DNA of 64,000 bases, from contig OX344761.1 in NCBI GenBank assembly GCA_947034895.1, forward strand, positions 24,626,863 through 24,690,862, written 5' to 3'. This DNA is from Rhytidiadelphus loreus. Lineage: Eukaryota; Streptophyta; Bryopsida; Hypnales; Hylocomiaceae. Under the pieces are notes generated by a model. That model was not told the origin of the DNA and did no database searches. It saw only the letters and a list, made by a program, of their open reading frames with translations. Below, one piece after another: positions 47,317 to 57,228 of the stretch (its first letter is position 1; each line of letters starts with the position of its first letter). Both the position numbers and the translations under genes were made by a program.

Positions 47317-48862
47317 CACTAGAAGGAAGGCACATTTTTTGCGACGAGTATAAAAACGCAGGCAGATGTTTAGTAGGACATTAGGCATGTCTACTGTGAA
47401 TGTCTAGGAAAATCCGTCAAACTTGACGAGGCAAAAACATAAGGAAATCAATAATAACGTCCCTTGTTTAGACTATAACATCATATAAAACATGGTGAAT
47501 TTTTTTGGAAAAATTGAAGACAAGTGGCAGCCATGTCAGTACCACATAGACATAAACTGCCATGTGAATTTTTTCAAATGTAGCCCATTGATGACGTGGA
47601 TGTTGATGTGGCAAAAATTAAAAAATGACGTGGCAATTTTTATTTTCCAACATGGCATGTCCAATCAACAAGCTGTAACAGGATTTCGCAAATTACACAA
47701 TGTTCTATCTAACAGATACCCATTTTCGAGAACGTCAATAGCAACATGGGAATGATTTATGGTTATGTTCATTTATCATTAGCCATGTTGTATTTTATGT
47801 CAAACAAATCATCTACAACATTTAAAAGAACATTGATGATGCTATAGTGGATGTCTACTTTGGAATGACCATACAAAATCTACCATACATAGTATACAAT
47901 ACACCACACATAGTACACAATACACCATACATTGTACACTATACATCATACACAATATGTTGTACATAGGTTGCATGGCTTGAAAAAACACTTATTGAGA
48001 GTATATTGACAAGAGAAGGCAAAGTATTTATACAAATGGGGTGGTAGGAGGGAAGACAAACCATATGGGATATGTGTTTTTTCTAAATTATACAAAGTTG
48101 TTGGAGTTGACATTAGAAAAAAGATCTGGACGTTTTAGTTGATGTTTTCATTGACATCACAAGAGATGTCTAAAAAAACATTGTTCAAATTTTCAAATGG
48201 TGTCAAAGTGTGCTAACATGGCATGTCACTTCATCCTTATTGGATGTCATGTTATTCAAATTCCACATGATGTACTATTTTTAATTTTTTAATTTAATTT
48301 AATTTTTAAAACATATTACACGGCTGTCCTTCCCCTACGTTTTTACATTTGGTCAGGGTTTTACCTCAGTTCATAGTAACTTTCACTAACTTATCCAAAG
48401 TTAACAAAAAACCCTTGCCAACGTGGCATTTCTATGTTTTTTGGACATTGTACACAACACCTCTATGTTTTTTTCGATGTCTTCTAGAACATCACTATCG
48501 CACAAGACATCAACTTGTTTAGCCAATGACATTCCAACGTTTTTTGGAACATCTACCTCAATTCTACCTACCAATGTTGCAATGCCATCTTTGTGCTCTT
48601 GTTTTGAAAAACATGTGTGTTTGTTGCTAACATCCAAAAAAACAAGGGCTCCTACTAGTGTGAATTTCAACATGCAAAACCTATACTAAAATGCAAGCTT
48701 GGAATGTGTGCTTTTTGTCAAATCACAAGCTAGTCCATGTCATCTGGATGTTATATTGGACATGATTATTGACAAAAAAAACAAGTTTTTTTTTCCAATG
48801 TCACCTAAAATCCGTTTGAAAAAATTACAAAATGTCAACTAAAACGTAGATTTCTTATAGTG
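47317..48862. mobile_element. Possible CACTA-type non-autonomous element
   Basis: The right end ATTTCTTATAGTG (to 48862) is a CACTA-type terminus when read in reverse (CACTATAAGAAAT). A partial left match is CACTAGAAGGAAGGCAC at 47317. The interior has many short words of the type acgtggc/catggca/gacat (47515-47660, 48195-48260, 48410-48560), reminiscent of subterminal repeats. The 3-base flanks do not match (tga against ttt), so the left end is doubtful. Confidence 0.3.
47878..47958 (+). repeat. Four-copy 21-bp tandem repeat (accatacatagtacacaatac type)
   Basis: About four imperfect units of 'acaataca.ca.acatagtac' follow each other in the AT-rich interior of the candidate CACTA element. 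They are non-coding. Confidence 0.7.
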
Positions 48863-50340
48863 TTTGGCCATTAACTTGCAAGTTGGAGTAATGTACAACT
48901 TGGATAATAGTTGTAGTGGTGTTTATGGTATTTAATTGCCTCTGAACTAGCCTTATGCCTCATTCAAGTGAATACTAATTGTGCCATGGTGGAGAATCTG
49001 ATCCGAGATACTCCCATTTCAATTTTTGTAGATTTTGACGTTAATACCAAACATTGGTGGCCAACCTAAATGTCAATTTAGAGATATGTTTAGTGTTGCA
49101 TCATAATGATATTTAGTCTCATTTAACACATTGGTGGCCATCTAATTCATAGGTATGGAATGAAGTCCATTATTGGACATATAGAATAACAATAAGATAT
49201 TATAAAACAAGCTGAAAAATTCATAATGATCTACAATAGGACCAAGTCAAAGAGAAAGAGAGATAGTACAATACACCGCATAATAGACAATTTCATATAC
49301 TTCATGGATTACTTAATCCTAGTGTGCAATAAAGACAACTGCTGATCAAATTACTATCGATGATAAAAAATGTGAGACATTATACGTAGTATGTTAATTT
49401 GGATAACTTTTGCCATGTCCTACTGGGAGGAAGAGGACTCATGATTAAAGAATATGTATTGGACATGTAAGGGAATAAGATGGAATAAACTATTACAAAG
49501 TGGACATTCAACTTTTGAGATAACAATCATGCACTATTTTATATGGAATACGAATAGAACATGCTATTATGAGCAATCCATGGGCTAGAAAAATGAATGT
49601 CCATGTGATCTGATCCTCCAAGTAGTCTAGATGAAAAAATAGTAAGTTGATTACTACAAAACCAAGTAGAAATCTTATCTTGAAATTGATACCTCATAAG
49701 CAATCAACCCAAGAATTGATAGATAAAAGTACCGTTTCAAGAAAATTCCAAGTGCTAGGATTACAACAATAGATGTGGAGATTTAAACTTGAAACTATTC
49801 ATGATAAAGAAAAAATTGGCTATAAGTGTAGAAAAGAATTTGTAGCTTGAACAATCCATTGTTCATGCACAAAATATGGAGGGAATGCTCTTCACCTACA
49901 CCCATGCACAATCAACCAACAAACAACATGTTAGTGTGTGTACATGAGGTTTCTACGAAGCATTCTAGTTGTTATCCATGTCACCTATTTGCACATGAAA
50001 AATTCTTAGCAAACAAACTCAGAACACAAGGCTTGCACACAAAACTACTAGAGAAAGTAAGTAACTCCATCTCTTTTGTTGCAACACATATTGGTTCATG
50101 TTGAAGAGTGTAGCCTCTTAGCACTAGTTGGGTCATTAAAATCCATAGCAACTATAAATTAGACACTCTCGGCAGCTCCCCCCAAAAACTAAATTTTTTG
50201 TCGCAAAGCATGGAGCTCTGGAGCACCAATTCAAAAAGAATTCTCCAAGCTTCACCTTGATGGTATGTCCAAAAATGGAGACCATAAATACATTAGTGGG
50301 AATTCATAGTGTTGTAAGTTATATCATATACATGATAATT
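48863..50340. other. AT-rich intergenic DNA
   Basis: No gene is recognisable. An 85-codon frame at 49847-50104 begins with ATG but has no domain I recognise and no GC or codon signal. Confidence 0.45.
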
Positions 50341-50357
50341 CACTAGTAGAAAAAATC
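50341..50357 (+). mobile_element. CACTA transposon terminus (CACTAGTAGAAAAAATC)
   Basis: CACTAGTAGAAAA is the classic plant CACTA (En/Spm) terminal sequence and is the same as the left end of the complete mini-element at 51549. No partner end with a matching 3-base flank (att) was found, so it is a lone or truncated end. Confidence 0.5.
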
Positions 50358-50410
50358 ATTGACAAAAAAGTGTTGATTTTTAGTTAGCCAATGAACAATC
50401 GCCACGTAGC

Positions 50411-50502
50411 AACCACCACTTGGGCAATACCAAGGGGTCCAACCAATGATTGACCATGTGGCAACCGCCACCTAGGCAACCCCAAGGGGTCCAACCAATG
50501 GA
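50411..50502 (+). repeat. 52-bp tandem duplication in a GC-richer patch
   Basis: Units share 'caacc.ccac.t.ggcaa..ccaaggggtccaaccaatg', with starts near 50411 and 50463. They lie just inside the CACTA-type end and next to the tRNA-like sequence, and may form the body of the same element. Confidence 0.65.
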
Positions 50503-50534
50503 CAACCGCCATGTGGCGATCCTCAAAGCCGCAG

Positions 50535-50612
50535 GTGGGGGAGGCTCAAGGGTTTGAACCTTGCACCTCTTGCTTGAGGTGCAAGGCTCTTGCCATTGCA
50601 CCACTCATCATG
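50535..50612 (-). repeat. tRNA-like sequence, probable SINE head or tRNA pseudogene
   Basis: On the minus strand, TGGTGCAATGGCAAGAGC is a good Pol III A box. GGTTCAAACCC is a B box 44-45 bases further on, the spacing of a real tRNA. The T arm pairs perfectly (CAAGG/CCTTG). The anticodon arm is replaced by a 10-bp hairpin (CTTGCACCTC/GAGGTGCAAG), and the acceptor stem does not pair. This is what a tRNA-derived SINE head or a decayed tRNA looks like, not a working tRNA. Confidence 0.5.
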
Positions 50613-50668
50613 GGAAGCGACTACAAAGGGCTTTTGGGGGGATTTATTTACTTTTTTTCTCTAATTTT

Positions 50669-51030
50669 TAAAGTCAGAAAACTTTGGATCCCATTTTCAT
50701 ATAGTAAATCAACTTTTTTGAACAAACTTTGAACTAAGAAAAGTTGGAAAATCAAGTTAAATATCATCTCCAAAAATCCGTTTGAGATTTGAAGCTTTCA
50801 ATAAAAAGTTATGAGCCAAAATCAGAATGTACGTTAAAAAATGTAAGAGAAAATGACTTTTCAAACATACACTCTGATTTTGGCTTATAACTTTTGATTG
50901 GAGGCTTCAAATCTCAAACGGATTTTTGAAGATGAAATTTAACTTGATTTTACAACTTTTCTTAATTTGAAGTTTGTTAAAAATCTTGATTTATTATATG
51001 AAAACGGCCTCCAAAATCAGCTGATTTCAA
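50669..51030. mobile_element. Fold-back element FB1, copy 1 (about 360 bp)
   Basis: The arms are inverted over about 150 bases: 'ccgtttgagatttgaagc' against 'gcttcaaatctcaaacgg', 'aaaatcagaatgta' against 'acactctgatttt', and 'catatagtaaatcaa' against 'ttgatttattatatg'. The loop is near 50845. It is related to the element at 52044-52441. It is non-coding, and the target duplication could not be fixed. Confidence 0.75.
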
Positions 51031-51548
51031 AAAATACTACATTACGAATGTTTAAGTTAAATTAAAAAGTTCCATAATACATAGAGGTGCAATCATGATG
51101 ATATAAACATTGTTCAAATGATGAAAATTTATTTGAAAAATTTATAAATTGAAATGAACAAAAATGAATACAATAAATGAAAATCTACAAAGAAAGGTAG
51201 TTCATTGAAATTGTGCCATAATACTAATTACAATGTAAATATCAAAAAAATAAAGCGTAAAGATAAGACATTGATCACAAGTGGAAAAAATTATTACGTT
51301 GCATGAATAAGGAGGTTTACAATAGTAGACTCAATAAACCAAAAATTTTACAACATGAGGATAGAGTTTATAGTTCATTTGATTACAATTTTTGATGTCA
51401 TATGTGTTAAACACACTTGTATTGACTAAGACATTCATTGTATTGTTTTAGTGAAGATTTTGAAGTGTTCAATGGTAAATTTTTTATTAATCCTTGAAGG
51501 GCAGAGGCAGAGGCAGTTTGGAAGAAGAAAAGTCTAAAACCACCAATA

Positions 51549-51698
51549 CACTAGTAGAAAATCTGAAATTTTTGTCATTTTGGACGCGTTGTTTTGGACA
51601 AAATCTAATAGAAATCTGTTGTTTCGGACAAATTTCCGTTAGATTTTGTCCAAAACAACGCATCCAAAATGACAAAAATTTCAGATTTTCTACTAGTG
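51549..51698. mobile_element. 150-bp CACTA mini-element with ATA target duplication
   Basis: It begins ATA|CACTAGTAGAAAATC and ends GATTTTCTACTAGTG|ATA. About 65 bases at each end are inverted with very few differences (through 'ggacgcgttgttttggac'), leaving a short loop. The 3-base ATA on both sides (51546-51548, 51699-51701) is the target duplication expected of CACTA transposons. The two overlapping open frames seen on opposite strands are simply this palindrome. Confidence 0.9.
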
Positions 51699-52043
51699 AT
51701 ATGTGATGCATTGTCTAAAATTAAAAATTTAAACATTTTTTTTAATTCAACCTATACAAAAGTATATTAAATAAGTAATGTAATGTGTAGCAAAAATTGA
51801 AAATTATATGCTGACGTGGATTGAAAGATTATACTATAATTTTAAAAAGAAAAAGAAATTATCCTCATTCAATCTCGCCAAACAAGATCAATAAACTTTG
51901 AGAGCCTTTTTGGAGTAAAATTTTTGGTTCACACAAAAATGAGTATGTTGAACATTCATAAATATATGATATAAGGTCTATCCATTGCACTATATACACT
52001 TGTATATGTTTTACACATGAACAAATAGTTATTTATTTCCGAT

Positions 52044-52441
52044 TTTCAATCTTTGTCACTTGTTGTTTCAAATCAGTCAACTTTGGGGGCTGTTATCTCA
52101 TAGTATAATAACTTCTTTTTTTAAACTTAAAACTAGTAAAAGTTGTAAAATCAAGTTAAGTTTCATCTCCAAAAATCCTTTTGTGATTTTAAGTCTCTAA
52201 TTGAAAGTTATGGGCAAAATTCAGAGACAGTGTTTACAAATGTCAAAAAAAACTTTCATTCGAAATCCTCTCTGAATTTTTCCCATAACTTTCAATTGGA
52301 GACTTGAAATCACAAACGGATTGATAGAGATGAAACTTAACTTGATTTTACAACTTTTATGAGTTTCAAGTTTTTAAAAATAAGTTACTATACTATGAGA
52401 AAATAGCCTCTAAAGTCTGCTGAGTTGAAAAAGATTGAATT
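52044..52441. mobile_element. Fold-back element FB1, copy 2 (about 400 bp)
   Basis: It has the same plan and shared words as 50669-51030 ('aaatcaagttaa.tttcatctccaaaaatcc', 'gaaagttatgggcaaaattcagag', 'cacaaacggatt.atagagatgaaa'). Its arms are inverted over about 180 bases with a loop near 52240. 'ttttcaatcttt' and 'aaagattgaat' extend the inverted match at the outside. Confidence 0.75.
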
Positions 52442-52739
52442 GTGAATTACTAAGTTAATAGAAAATATTCCTATTACACGTAGAATGTCGAATTTGGTGG
52501 TTTAAACATTTCCACATGAAATTTTAGTGACAAGAACTTCAATTCAATTTAAGATGTTTTGAATATTTGGCAAACATTTTACTAGGAGGTGATTTAAACA
52601 CAGTTTATATTCAAGTTTTTTGTAATGTAGAACATAGTTACAATTTGAATAGCTCTAAATTAGAATTTGAAAATTCTTCATCTAGAATTTAAATATTTAA
52701 AAAAAAATTATGTTGAAGAATTGTGTTGAAAAAATTAAA

Positions 52740-53460
52740 ATTAAATTAAAATTAAAATTAAAACGCTTGATTTTCATTTTTTTTTAATTATTAAGTGGAA
52801 GTAGGTCTAAGATTGAAAGAAAAATAAATCATTAATAGCTCTAAAATGGGATTGAAAACACAATAATGTCAATGGTGAGATTGTTCTAAATAGAAAACTT
52901 AACCTTTTTAAACAATTTCTTTTGAAAAATTGTGGAAATTGCATTCAAAATTGCATCCTATAAGTTGTTTTTTCAAGAAGATGCTCAAATTGCCCAAAAA
53001 ACAAGATTGTTTGTAACTTTCACATTACTAATCCAAATGGAATGAATCAAAGCTTCACATGTACACAAAAATATGATCTTCAAGAAGAAAAAAATTAAAG
53101 AATTAATTTCAAGTTTTTGTAGATTTCTTTTTATGCCCGGTGTCGTGAAAATTATGTTTAAGATGCCATAACTTTTGCTCTCAGGCACCAATTGAAATTT
53201 ATAAAATTTATATTCCCTCTAAGCTAATAAATTTTATAAGATTGTTTGAAACTTTCTCATAAAATTCCCTCTAAGCTAATAAATTTTATATTCTTATGAG
53301 AAAGTTTCAAACAATCTTATAAAATTTATATTCCCTCTAAGCTAATAAATTTTCCTATCTTATGAGAAAGTTTCAAAAAGTTTTACTAAAAATTTGAATC
53401 ATACAAACCTACACAAAATCTATTTTGTCCCCTGAGGGGACAATGGTCCTTTAGAGATTA
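52740..53460 (-). repeat. TTAA-A family, truncated copy in reverse orientation
   Basis: Landmarks of the 28115 copy appear in complement: 'aatggaatgaatcaaagcttcacatgt', 'atcttcaagaaga', 'cataacttttgctctc' and the end 'cccctgaggggacaatggtcctttag' to about 53450, where TTAA has changed to TTAG. The other end dissolves into AT-rich sequence. Confidence 0.55.
53205..53370. repeat. Local inverted and direct rearrangement inside the TTAA-A copy
   Basis: The phrase 'ccctctaagctaataaatttt' occurs three times, near 53215, 53268 and 53331. Between the copies, 'ataagattgtttgaaactttctcata' is followed by its reverse complement. The pattern looks like a template-switch or snap-back event during replication of one short segment. 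Confidence 0.7.
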
Positions 53461-54103
53461 GAGAAATTAAAATTGAAATTTAGACCCCTAAAGAAAAAAA
53501 TAGACTTTTTCTGACAATATAGCTAGTGTTTTTGGTCATGTATTTAGAAATTGAATTCCCTTTTTTTTCCTTTAAATTTTTTACAAAACATGTGGTGAAG
53601 GAATAGTTTGAAGGACTCACAAGTTTTATAACTTTTGATTACATCGTGAGAAAATTATTGTATGATGTATAGGTTTTATAGGTATGTATGCATGTAAGCC
53701 AAGTAGATTTGAATGTATTTTTCAAACAAATAGGAATTTGAAATTGATTTTCTAAAATTTTAATTTTGTGAAAAGTTTCGAATCGTTCTATACAGATTAG
53801 GGAGGTAAAAGTGTAAAACTCATGAAGAATTTCAATTTCCAATTTAAAGTAGAATTTCTACACTTAAATAAATTTCAATTTTTTTTTTTGAATACAATTT
53901 TAAATATTTTCAAAAAAAATTAAAAAAATAGGATGCAAATTGTTGATTACAATATGTACATCAGTACATAATTGCAACCATTAGGTTTGGAAATCTTTAG
54001 TTTCATTACTAGAATTCTTTTCATTGAATGTTGTAAATTGATCTCAATTTCTATTCACTTGTCATTTTCTCCAAGCATAAAAATTTATGTAGATTAGGGC
54101 CCA

Positions 54104-54117
54104 TTTTTCTTGTAGTG
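54104..54117 (-). mobile_element. CACTA-type terminus (TTTTTCTTGTAGTG)
   Basis: In complement this reads CACTACAAGAAAAA, another standard plant CACTA end. Its 3-base flank (tat) does not match that of the forward end at 50341 (att), so the two may belong to different insertions. No matching left end was found nearby. Confidence 0.4.
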
Positions 54118-54217
54118 TATAGTGTTGAAAGGTGACATGATCACATAGATAAATACATAGAATTATATTTGATCACTATTCTTGATAAATCTAAAGAATA
54201 TTCTAGGAAAAATTCTT

Positions 54218-54320
54218 TTACTTTAAAATAATTTTTACTCTGACTGGAGTCCTTTTACTTTAAGAGTCTTTTTACTTTAAAAGCCTTAAAGATCTAAAAG
54301 TCTTTTACTTTAAAACGTTT
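54218..54320 (+). repeat. Simple repeat cluster TCTTTTACTTTAAAA
   Basis: Four spaced copies of 'cttttactttaa', with interspersed 'aaaag.ct', make a low-complexity tract. It is non-coding. Confidence 0.65.
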
Positions 54321-54664
54321 TTATTTTTATTTTTAAATTAACGTAAAAGGCAACTAGGCTTTTATAGATGGTATATAAGATGCAAATTTATAGTCTAAAA
54401 ATGACTTATTTTTTATATTTGCAATAATATTTATATTAGTGAAAACTTTGGAGCTAGAATTTTGTGATTGGGTGATTTTCATTTCAAATCTTGTTATTAT
54501 TGGATTAATAAAAGATCACAAGAAAGTAGGTGAGAAGATGATTACATTTGAACATATGGATTTTTCACTTCCAAAATCAAAGATATGATGTGATTGTGAA
54601 GTATTTGCTATTGTTATATAAAACATCTAAATAACAAAATTGTCACCTAATCTTCAAATAGCTA

Positions 54665-55205
54665 ATGGACAAACTTGAAGAAGGCGCAAATACATGTATG
54701 GACAAAATCTTCAACAAATCTAAGGGAATCCCCAACAACAAACACCCAAGGAATTGTATAAAAATCTTTGTAAATGGAGGAAGAAAGTGAAAGGTCCCGA
54801 GCAACAAAAGTTTGGAAGGAACTTAGGCATTCCGAGAAAATCTTCACTTTGAAGGTTTGATCACCTATATAGATTTGACATGTCATTGGACATCATCTTT
54901 GATGTTCAACACATTGCATGCTCGCAACTATTCAAGTATCACACCATTTAATTGTTCTAGAAGATCACGTGAGTACAAAGATGATGTCCAATGACATGTC
55001 AAATCTATATAGGTGATCAAACTTTCAAAGTGAAGATTTCTTGGAAATGCCTAAGTTCTTTCCAAACTTTTGTTGTTAGGGACCTTTTGGTTTCTTCCAC
55101 CATTTACAAAGATTTTCATACAATTCCTCGGGTGTTTGTTGTTGGAGATTCTCTAAGATTTGTTGAAGATTTTGTCCATACATGTATGTGCACCTTTTTT
55201 GTTTA
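54665..55205. repeat. 540-bp inverted repeat with about 230-bp arms
   Basis: The left arm (about 54665-54900) and right arm (about 54972-55205) are complementary over essentially their full length with roughly one change per ten bases: 'gatgatgtccaatgacatgtcaaatc', 'aggtgatcaaac', 'aaagtgaagat', 'gttgttggagattctc'. The spacer is about 75 bases. Each arm carries, reading outward from the spacer, an open frame of about 70 codons starting MTCQIYIGDQTFKVKI and ending after SLRFVEDFVHTC. The two peptides differ at roughly a dozen positions. I recognise no domain in them. Confidence 0.8.
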
Positions 55206-56779
55206 ACAAAACAATGGTTAGTGGCAAATTCCTCATTTGCACATATTGCTTCAATTACATTTTGGTACGTAGTAATACATTACAGGCTCAATCGGTAAAG
55301 ATTGTTGAGGTTGTAGGAACAAGTGGTATGGTTTTGGTTGTATACAATGACAGTTCTCATAGCAAATTTAATCCAATGCCCCTTCAAGTCCCAAATGTTG
55401 TTTTTCTCACTATCGTAGACTCATAGTAAGCCTTCCATATCTCATGAATCAATCAATACCTTCATAGACCATACTAGCATTCAAGTTTTATATGCATGAT
55501 CAATATTCAATTTTTTTGGTTAGTATTCCCTCCATATTATCACTGCATTTATCCCATATTATCATTGAGTTTTTGTTGGTTTTGGCTATTATTATTCCAT
55601 CCATCCAAAAGATTTATTCTAAAAATTAATCTATCATTTGCCACAAAACTCATCCATCCAAGAAATAGTTCATCTAGAAACTTGCCATCAGCATATGTAC
55701 TCTAATTTCATCCATCTATAAACTTCTCAAATTGTCATCCAAAGATCAAAATCTCATCCATCCAAAAATTGCCATTCATCCACTATAAGTTCATCTATCT
55801 AATTTTTATTTCATTTGTATATTGGTTGAAGTATTAAAAATATGCGAGGGGGATAAATTAAGTTACTTGGGGGATTTGGGCGTGGGTGTGGGGGCAAATA
55901 CTCCCCTTCATGTAGTTGTTGGAATTGTATACCCGGTGGTATCACCCTCCCGGTCTCCATGTGAGTACTTGACATTTGTACTTTCTTCATGCCCAAAGGC
56001 ATGACACCACAAGTAGTATAGAGCCTGCAGCAAAGCACTGTCAGCCCCAGCTTGCAAACCATTCTAACAACTAAATAACATGGCATGCACACATACAATC
56101 TTTTGTAAGCAAATGCCATCTGTTTTTAGAGTTTCCTGTTATCAAATTTTGAGTTTTTTTCTTAATTAAAATTATTTCTAGAAAATAGACTGCATAGTGA
56201 ATCTAATGGCGGTAGTTTCATCAAATTTCGAGTTAAACTCCACCTTGTGGAATTTTCCAAAGTTAAGTGTTGTAGTGTAGTTTACAACTCATTTTGGGGG
56301 GCTCGGTTTGGGCATGGACTAAAAAGTCAGCCAACTAATGTGATTTGGCTTGCCCACCTCAAAAAGGTCAGATCCAAGGAGTTCAAGGAGAAGATAAGTG
56401 TTCCATTCATTTTTTTCCCTTACAAACACTACTCTAATTTCACGTGCATTGCAAGCTCTACCATGAATTGAAAATGCTTGAAATGTTGTAAAATTTTACA
56501 TGTACATTCTCAACACTCTCATCTTTCACTGAGCACAAAAACAATGACCTCAACAAAAGAGAGAGTGACTTCTCATAGAATCTTTGTACAAATCAAGTGC
56601 ACCCTTAAAGAATGCTCGTGAGGGAAAAAATTTGGCTTGAAGTGCATCTAGAGCAAAGTCCATGATGACAATGCTAAGGCATTTTGCATTGCACTCTATC
56701 CCTTTATTTGACATAGACACACAATTGACTAGATTTATGTTGGTGAGGTGTAATATGGAAGAATCTAAGAGATTCATTT
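55206..56779. other. AT-rich intergenic DNA
   Basis: No gene is recognisable. Stretch 55590-55800 is rich in spaced 'ttcatccatc' words (low complexity). Stretch 55850-55980 is somewhat GC-richer with opposed short frames and no domain. Confidence 0.45.
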
Positions 56780-57228
56780 AACAATCAAAATTAACCCTAT
56801 GGAATTTTTATTTATTTTTAAATATAAAATTTGAACTCAAAAATGAATCCTACACATTATTTATTCAAAAATATGATTTGAATACACACAAAATAAGATG
56901 GTCCATAATCTTCACATCACAAATTCAAATGGAATGAATCAAAGCTTTCTATGTAGACAAGAGTATTTTCTTTGAGAAACAAAATTTTGAAATTTTATTT
57001 TGAGATTTTGAGATTTTTTTATGCTACCCGTCAAACTATTTTTGAATTTTAGTGTGACTAACTTTTCCTCCCGGTCACCGATTAAAATCACAATTAAAAT
57101 CCTAGAAATCTAATGTGTTTTTCTATCTCTAAACAAAATTTAAAAAATTGCATCAAAAGTTGAGATCATAGGAACTTGCCTAAACCTTGCAGTACTCCAA
57201 AGGGAAAACTTGGTCTGTGAGGGGTTAA
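56780..57228 (-). repeat. TTAA-A family, truncated copy in reverse orientation
   Basis: Landmarks match the complement of the 28115 copy: 'aatggaatgaatcaaagctt', 'agacaagagtatttt', 'gttgagatcataggaacttgcc', then the end GTGAGGGG|TTAA (57221-57228). Only about the first half of the element is present. Confidence 0.55.

Noticed and set aside
47878..47958. CRISPR-like array
   Set aside because: The 21-bp units abut with no spacers, and the DNA is clearly from a plant nucleus.
50535..50612. Functional tRNA gene
   Set aside because: The acceptor stem does not pair, and the anticodon arm is a 10-bp hairpin with no normal 7-base anticodon loop.
51487..51711. Opposed 70-74 codon frames with nearly identical peptides
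   Set aside because: They arise from the palindromic CACTA mini-element, not from a gene pair.
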